Below, piece after piece: positions 5,847-11,064 of a stretch of 11,064 nucleotides of DNA (its first letter is position 1; each line of letters opens with the position of its first letter). The position numbers and the translations under genes were made by a program. This DNA comes from JBBEBE01 sp051746765 (GTDB lineage Bacteria > Bacteroidota > Rhodothermia > Balneolales > Balneolaceae), in assembly GCA_051746765.1 (NCBI GenBank), contig JBNJFK010000059.1, positions 1 to 11,064 on the forward strand. The letters are read 5' to 3'. Under the pieces are notes generated by a model. It was not told the DNA's origin, did no database searches, and saw only the letters and a program-made list of their open reading frames with translations.

Positions 5847-6395
5847 ATGATTGGCAAGGCAGCGAGACGATATGCACGTGCGTTCCTCAAGGTCTCTCTG
5901 GACGAAGAGAAACTGGAGGAGATCCATTCGGACATGGAGTCTGTACGGAGTGTACTGACCAACAGCCGGGATCTGGCCACGTCATTGAAGAGCCCCGTGA
6001 TCCGGGTGGATATCAAGCGAGAGGTGGTACGGCAGGTCTTCTCCGAGTCTGTTTCTCCTCTGACGCTTCGATTTCTCGACTTTGTCATCGAAAAACGACG
6101 ATCGGATCTGTTGGAAAGTATCGTTGACGGCTATTTGAAAGCCTACAAAGTGCATATCGGACTTCGGGATGTTCAGGTGGAATCGGCCGTCGATCTGGAA
6201 GACGACGAGCTTCAGCGCCTGTCGACCATTCTTGAAGAGCAGTTGAAGGGCACGGTCGCCATCGAGCCGCGAACCGATCCTTCTCTTTTGGGAGGAATGT
6301 CGGTTCAGATCGGAGATACGATTATCGACGGAACCGTGAGACACAAGCTGAACAGACTCGCAACGAGTTTCAAAGAAGCAGCTATCAACCAATGA
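5847..6395 (+). CDS. atpH: F1Fo ATP synthase subunit delta
   Basis: Subunit delta joins the peripheral stalk to the top of the F1 alpha/beta ring. The 182-aa product has the expected helical N-terminal domain (IGKAARRYARAFLKVS at the start) and the C-terminal signature GGMSVQIGDTIIDGTVRHKL near residues 151-170. The ribosome site GAGGATTAGG overlaps the end of atpF, whose stop lies 1 nt upstream, so the two genes are likely translated in a coupled way. Length and order are normal for the family. Confidence 0.96.
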   Translation: MIGKAARRYARAFLKVSLDEEKLEEIHSDMESVRSVLTNSRDLATSLKSPVIRVDIKREVVRQVFSESVSPLTLRFLDFVIEKRRSDLLESIVDGYLKAYKVHIGLRDVQVESAVDLEDDELQRLSTILEEQLKGTVAIEPRTDPSLLGGMSVQIGDTIIDGTVRHKLNRLATSFKEAAINQ

Positions 6396-6414
6396 AATTA
6401 CAAGGGTACTACAG

Positions 6415-8034
<1,620 letters not shown>

Positions 8035-8037
8035 CGG

Positions 8038-8928
8038 ATGGCCAATCTTCGCGATATACGAACCCGTATTTCGTCGGTCAACAACACCATCCAGATCACC
8101 AAGGCGATGAAGATGGTGGCTGCGGCCAAATTGAGAAAGGCGCAGAACCGGATGATTGAGACCCGACCGTATGCTTCAAAATTGAGTGAAGTAACCGGTC
8201 GACTCGCGGCCGGCAATCGTCAGGCGAGTAGGGGTCTGTTTCGCCAATCAGAGGAGCAGGATCGAGTTCTCTTTATTGTCATTGGATCGGATCGTGGCCT
8301 CTGTGGTGGATTCAACAACAATCTGTTCAAGGTGATCGAAGAACGGCTCAACAGTGATTTTTCCAACGAGCTTGCAGAAGGACGTCTGGATCTCTACTGT
8401 TTGGGCAAGAAAGCAAATGCCTATTTCCGAAAACGCGACTATCAGGTCGTCCAGTCATGGCCGGGTTTTTTCGATCAACTCAATTTTGACAGTACCGCTG
8501 CGATCATGCAGCAGGTTCGCGAGCAGTTTCTGGACGAAGTGTACGATGCTGTCTACATGGCATTCAATGAGTTTAAATCGATCATCGCACAAGAACGTAC
8601 GATCAAACAGATCCTGCCTGTCAATCCGGAAGAGTTGACGAGTAGTGATTCCTCATCGGATCAGACGGAATATCTCTACGAACCGGATACGGAAACGATA
8701 TTGGATCAGCTTCTTCCTCTCCATTTGACAATGCAGCTCTGGGGTGCCGTTTTGGAGTCCAATGCAGCCGAACAGGGGGCTCGAATGGCGGCCATGGACA
8801 ACGCCACAGAGAACGCAAAAGAACTTGAGCAAGAGTTGAGATTGACGTATAATCAGGCGCGTCAGAGTGCAATTACAACGGAAATTTCCGAGATTGTCTC
8901 TGGAGCTCAAGCATTGGAAGGGTCCTGA
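8038..8928 (+). CDS. atpG: F1Fo ATP synthase subunit gamma
   Basis: Gamma is the central rotor shaft that couples c-ring rotation to catalysis. The 296-aa product has both long terminal helices of the family. The N-terminal one is NLRDIRTRISSVNNTIQITK followed by AMKMVAAAKLRKAQ. The C-terminal one includes MAAMDNATENAKELEQELRLTYNQARQ and ends EISEIVSGAQALEGS. GSDRGLCGGFNNNL (residues about 82-95) is the usual globular-domain signature. The ribosome site GAGGAGGTG (8023-8031) lies inside the end of atpA, 6 nt before the ATG, which argues for coupling. No atpD or atpC follows; the next gene is a tRNA 24 nt downstream. Confidence 0.97.
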   Translation: MANLRDIRTRISSVNNTIQITKAMKMVAAAKLRKAQNRMIETRPYASKLSEVTGRLAAGNRQASRGLFRQSEEQDRVLFIVIGSDRGLCGGFNNNLFKVIEERLNSDFSNELAEGRLDLYCLGKKANAYFRKRDYQVVQSWPGFFDQLNFDSTAAIMQQVREQFLDEVYDAVYMAFNEFKSIIAQERTIKQILPVNPEELTSSDSSSDQTEYLYEPDTETILDQLLPLHLTMQLWGAVLESNAAEQGARMAAMDNATENAKELEQELRLTYNQARQSAITTEISEIVSGAQALEGS

Positions 8929-8952
8929 CAGTTCTGTCTTACCCAACCGTTT

Positions 8953-9039
8953 GGAGGGCTGGCAGAGTGGTCGAATGCGGCGGTCTTGAAAACCGTTGAG
9001 GCCTTGCGGTCTCCGGGGGTTCGAATCCCTCGCCCTCCG
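8953..9039 (+). tRNA. tRNA-Ser (anticodon UGA)
   Basis: A complete class II tRNA folds here. The acceptor stem is GGAGGGC (8953-8959) with GCCCTCC (9032-9038), and the discriminator is G9039, as expected for serine. The anticodon stem is 8980-8984 with 8992-8996. The loop CTTGAAA has anticodon TGA at 8987-8989. The long variable arm pairs GAGGCC (8998-9003) with GGTCTC (9008-9013). The T arm is 9015-9031 with loop TTCGAAT. No CCA is encoded after the discriminator (CAA follows), so CCA must be added after transcription. It starts 24 nt after atpG with no terminator between. Confidence 0.97.
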
Positions 9040-9044
9040 CAAAT

Positions 9045-9071
9045 AAAAAAGCTCCGAAAGGGGCTTTTTTT
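9045..9071 (+). terminator. Strong intrinsic terminator after tRNA-Ser
   Basis: GCTCC (9051-9055) pairs with GGGGC (9060-9064) around a GAAA tetraloop, including one G-T pair. A run of six A before the stem (9045-9050) pairs with the T-run after it (9065-9071). This is a classic rho-independent terminator, and the A/T arms suggest it may work in both directions. It sits 5 nt after the tRNA and is the first clear terminator downstream of the ATP synthase genes. Confidence 0.88.
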
Positions 9072-9180
9072 GTTTTTACCGGATGTGCAGATTCTGAAAG
9101 CGGATTCGGTAGGACGTTCATACGCTTTAGGCAGATTGCCCGTTACACCATCCATGAAACAGGACGACCGGATAGACAGC

Positions 9181-10569
9181 ATGATCCATTTTCGATCGAT
9201 TGCATGTACGCTCCTTCTTGCTGTCTGCATGGCTCAACCGCTGGCAGGGCAGGAGCTGCAGGTGAACCTCCTTGATTTTGTTGAGCAGGGGTTGGAACGT
9301 TCCGGTCAGCTGTCTTACGAATCCCGTCAAATTGATCTGGCTCGAAATCAGGCAGACCAAGCACGTGAATCAAGGGTACTCCCGTCCATTCAGCTCAATA
9401 CCAATCACGGATTGGTTCCGGGAGTGGTAAGTCAGCGATCGGATCTCTCGGAACGTCAGTATTACCTGGATCCGAATCTCGAGAATGATTGGGAGAACTG
9501 GGCCATTTTCACTCGTGCCGAACTGGAAGCCGTCCAACCGGTCTATGCATGGGGTGCACTTCAAAAGGCCGTAAAAGCTGCCGAAGCGGGAGCGGTGGCA
9601 GCCGAACAGGAGTTCCTTGCCAAGCAGAGCGGTATGGAGGTTCGTTTGGCAGAACTGTTTATGAGTTATCAGCTTGTTCTGGAATTGGAAACCATCCTGA
9701 TGGATGCGCAGGAAACATTGGACCAGGTATCGGAACAGATTGAGGAGATGCGGGAAGAAAACAACCCCGACCTGGCCGAAAAAGACGTTTTTCAGTTCGA
9801 GATATTTCAATCCGAATTCAAGGTTCAACAGGTGGAGTTGCGCGAGCGAATGGCACAGGTTCAGCGAATTTGGGAGCGTATACTGGATCAGGAGAGTGTC
9901 CGGCCCGACCCATTGGTACTGGAACCGATGGAGTTGGAATTGGCGCCATTCGACCACTATCAATCCCGGGCCATGACTCAACGTTCGGAGATCCAGGGGG
10001 TGAAAGCGGGCCAGGAAGCCATGCAGCATGCATTGGAAGCGACACGCGCCCGACGATATCCGATGCTCTATCTTGGCATGACGGCCAGTTTTGCAAATAC
10101 TCCCAATCGACCGCGCCAAAGCAACCCATTCATCGTCAACAATACGAATTTTCTATCCGGTGCCATCGGGTTTGGAATTCGACAGAATCTTAATTTTGGA
10201 CAGACGAACATTCAGGTTGAGCGGCAGCGTATCGAGGAGAGACGCATGGAGGATCTCGAGGATGCACTATCGGAAGGGATTCTACTGGAGCTGAGTGAGC
10301 TCTACATGGATGCGAGTGTTGCCCAACAGAAGGTGGCCTCGTCCGAAGAGGCGTTGGGTACGACACGCAATTGGGTTCGTCATGAACAATTGAACTATGA
10401 TTATGGTTTTGGAAATGTAGAGGATCTTCTGGAAGCCGTGAAGAAAGAGTTGGAGCTTCGGGTAGAACTGAAACAAAATGTGTTCGAATGGAATAAAACA
10501 GTAGTGGAGCTCTACAGTGCAGCAGGCGAACCGCTGCATCTTCTGATGGATAATGGAGGTATTGAGTGA
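9181..10569 (+). CDS. TolC-family outer-membrane efflux channel protein
   Basis: TolC-type proteins form trimeric outer-membrane tunnels for efflux pumps or type I secretion. From the ATG at 9181 the product is 462 aa. It has a Sec signal peptide (MIHFRSIACTLLLAVCMAQPLAG, cut near AG-QE) and the two-fold repeated coiled-coil plan of the family. Repeat 1 includes QPVYAWGALQKAVKAAEAGAV. Repeat 2 includes IRQNLNFGQTNIQVERQRIEE and ends NYDYGFGNVEDLLEAVKKEL followed by VVELYSAAGE, the typical closing motif. The frame is open upstream through the tRNA, and an ATG at 9154 is possible, but 9181 gives the clean signal peptide and has GGAT nearby. Its TGA overlaps the next ATG by one base. Specific substrate is unknown. 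Confidence 0.9.
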   Translation: MIHFRSIACTLLLAVCMAQPLAGQELQVNLLDFVEQGLERSGQLSYESRQIDLARNQADQARESRVLPSIQLNTNHGLVPGVVSQRSDLSERQYYLDPNLENDWENWAIFTRAELEAVQPVYAWGALQKAVKAAEAGAVAAEQEFLAKQSGMEVRLAELFMSYQLVLELETILMDAQETLDQVSEQIEEMREENNPDLAEKDVFQFEIFQSEFKVQQVELRERMAQVQRIWERILDQESVRPDPLVLEPMELELAPFDHYQSRAMTQRSEIQGVKAGQEAMQHALEATRARRYPMLYLGMTASFANTPNRPRQSNPFIVNNTNFLSGAIGFGIRQNLNFGQTNIQVERQRIEERRMEDLEDALSEGILLELSELYMDASVAQQKVASSEEALGTTRNWVRHEQLNYDYGFGNVEDLLEAVKKELELRVELKQNVFEWNKTVVELYSAAGEPLHLLMDNGGIE

Positions 10570-11064
10570 TGATGAATTTGAAAGGGTTGATGAGTGGGTT
10601 GTTGATTCTGGCTACGCTCTGCGTGCCAGCCCTTGAAGCGGCCGATCTGCAGGCGAAGCAGACGGTTGACTCGGAAGAGTCGGAGATCCGAGAGCTGCTT
10701 GGAGAACGGGATCGGGAGATCAAATCCGTGATTGACGGAGACGAGGAGGTAAGTGATGCCCAGCGGGAAGAGCTCGAAGAGATTGTGAACGAGATGGTGG
10801 ATTATCACTCCATGGCCCGGTATGCGCTGGGCGAGACGTGGGCAGAACTCGATTCTGAAACACGTGCAGAATTTACGCGTCTCTTTTCGACGATTGTCCG
10901 GGACCAGTCCATGAACAATATGGAGATTTATCGAGCTGAGATCTCCTACGGGGAGATTGATGTGGACGGAGAGGAGGCTCACGTGGAGACGGAGGCTTCT
11001 CTGGAGAAGGTGACAACCGGAGTGCACTACACCCTGAAACGAACGGATGGTTCCTGGATGATTA
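10569..11064 (+). CDS. MlaC/Ttg2D-like periplasmic phospholipid-binding protein, partial (cut by window end)
   Basis: The frame runs open from ATG 10569 to the window end (165 codons; family members are about 200-215 aa). A signal peptide spans about 1-24 (cut near LEA-AD). The mature part is helical and acidic, then shows the family pattern VDYHSMARYALGETWAEL and EFTRLFSTIVRDQ. A strand-rich region near the visible end (VHYTLKRTDGSWMI) is typical of MlaC/toluene-tolerance Ttg2D proteins. These carry lipids across the periplasm with an ABC or RND-type partner. The strong ribosome site GGAGGT (10555-10560) is 8 nt from ATG 10569 and 11 nt from a second ATG at 10572. The start overlaps the TolC-family stop (TGATG), so coupled translation is likely. 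Confidence 0.85.
   Translation, partial: MMNLKGLMSGLLILATLCVPALEAADLQAKQTVDSEESEIRELLGERDREIKSVIDGDEEVSDAQREELEEIVNEMVDYHSMARYALGETWAELDSETRAEFTRLFSTIVRDQSMNNMEIYRAEISYGEIDVDGEEAHVETEASLEKVTTGVHYTLKRTDGSWMI

Noticed and set aside
8825..8853. TTGAGC - 17 nt - TATAAT, a good-looking sigma70 promoter inside atpG that could drive the tRNA
   Set aside because: TATAAT codes Tyr-Asn in the conserved TYNQARQ segment of subunit gamma, so coding constraint explains the -10. The -35 matches only four of six. Not excluded, but not supported.
8986..9180. Upstream extension of the TolC-family frame through the tRNA and terminator
   Set aside because: The stretch codes the tRNA and a terminator hairpin. 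Starting at 9181 gives a clean signal peptide.
8907..9230. Minus-strand frame of 107 codons across the tRNA (contains GGRGIRTPGDRKASTVF)
   Set aside because: It is the antisense of tRNA-Ser. This peptide type is a well-known false gene call made from the complement of serine tRNAs.
10190..11027. Minus-strand frames (177 and 171 codons) opposite tolC and the MlaC-like gene
   Set aside because: They span two well-supported plus-strand genes and their junction, with no recognisable features of their own.

Overview
The window is a dense, almost entirely plus-strand stretch of a Gram-negative bacterial chromosome with moderate GC. An outer-membrane TolC-type channel, an MlaC-type periplasmic protein and a subunit a with a signal peptide all indicate a two-membrane cell. 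The order M23 peptidase - bactofilin - AtpZ - AtpI-like - atpB - atpE - atpF - atpH - atpA - atpG, without atpD/atpC, recalls the Bacteroidota / Rhodothermota / Balneolota side of the FCB group. That placement is inferred from gene order and protein style; no database search was possible.

Layout. 1-240 is the 3' end of a gene I do not recognise. 338-1813 is guaB (IMP dehydrogenase, catalytic Cys310 and both CBS domains present). 1814-2027 is the most information-rich non-coding stretch. It holds a perfect-register 18-bp tandem repeat (1847-1882), a 46-codon reading frame with a very strong ribosome site (1900-2040), and an ECF-sigma-like promoter (TGTAAC, 16 nt, CGTC; 1927-1952). From 2028 to 8928 runs one tight gene string: a membrane-anchored M23 peptidase, a bactofilin, AtpZ, an AtpI-like protein, then subunits a, c, b, delta, alpha and gamma of F1Fo ATP synthase. 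Spacings run from a 4-nt overlap to 32 nt. Only 24 nt after atpG lies tRNA-Ser(UGA), followed by a strong intrinsic terminator (9045-9071) that probably ends the whole transcript. A new unit then starts: a TolC-family channel (9181-10569), overlapping by one base an MlaC/Ttg2D-like gene cut by the window end.

How it fits together. guaB feeds GMP synthesis and looks like a separate unit. The peptidase and bactofilin form a cell-wall/cell-shape module fused onto the front of the ATP synthase operon. AtpZ and the AtpI-like protein probably help assemble or supply ions to Fo. The beta and epsilon subunits must be encoded elsewhere. The c subunit looks proton-type. Subunit a keeps the essential Arg258 and Gln314 but carries Lys at both positions that hold the Glu219/His245 pair in E. 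coli. The TolC-MlaC pair suggests a lipid or hydrophobic-compound transport system continuing beyond the right edge.

No mobile element, CRISPR array or defence system was seen. I did not find a clearly new system. The most unusual points are the control region at 1847-2040, the Lys/Lys pair in subunit a, and the joining of envelope, ATP synthase and tRNA genes in one apparent transcript.
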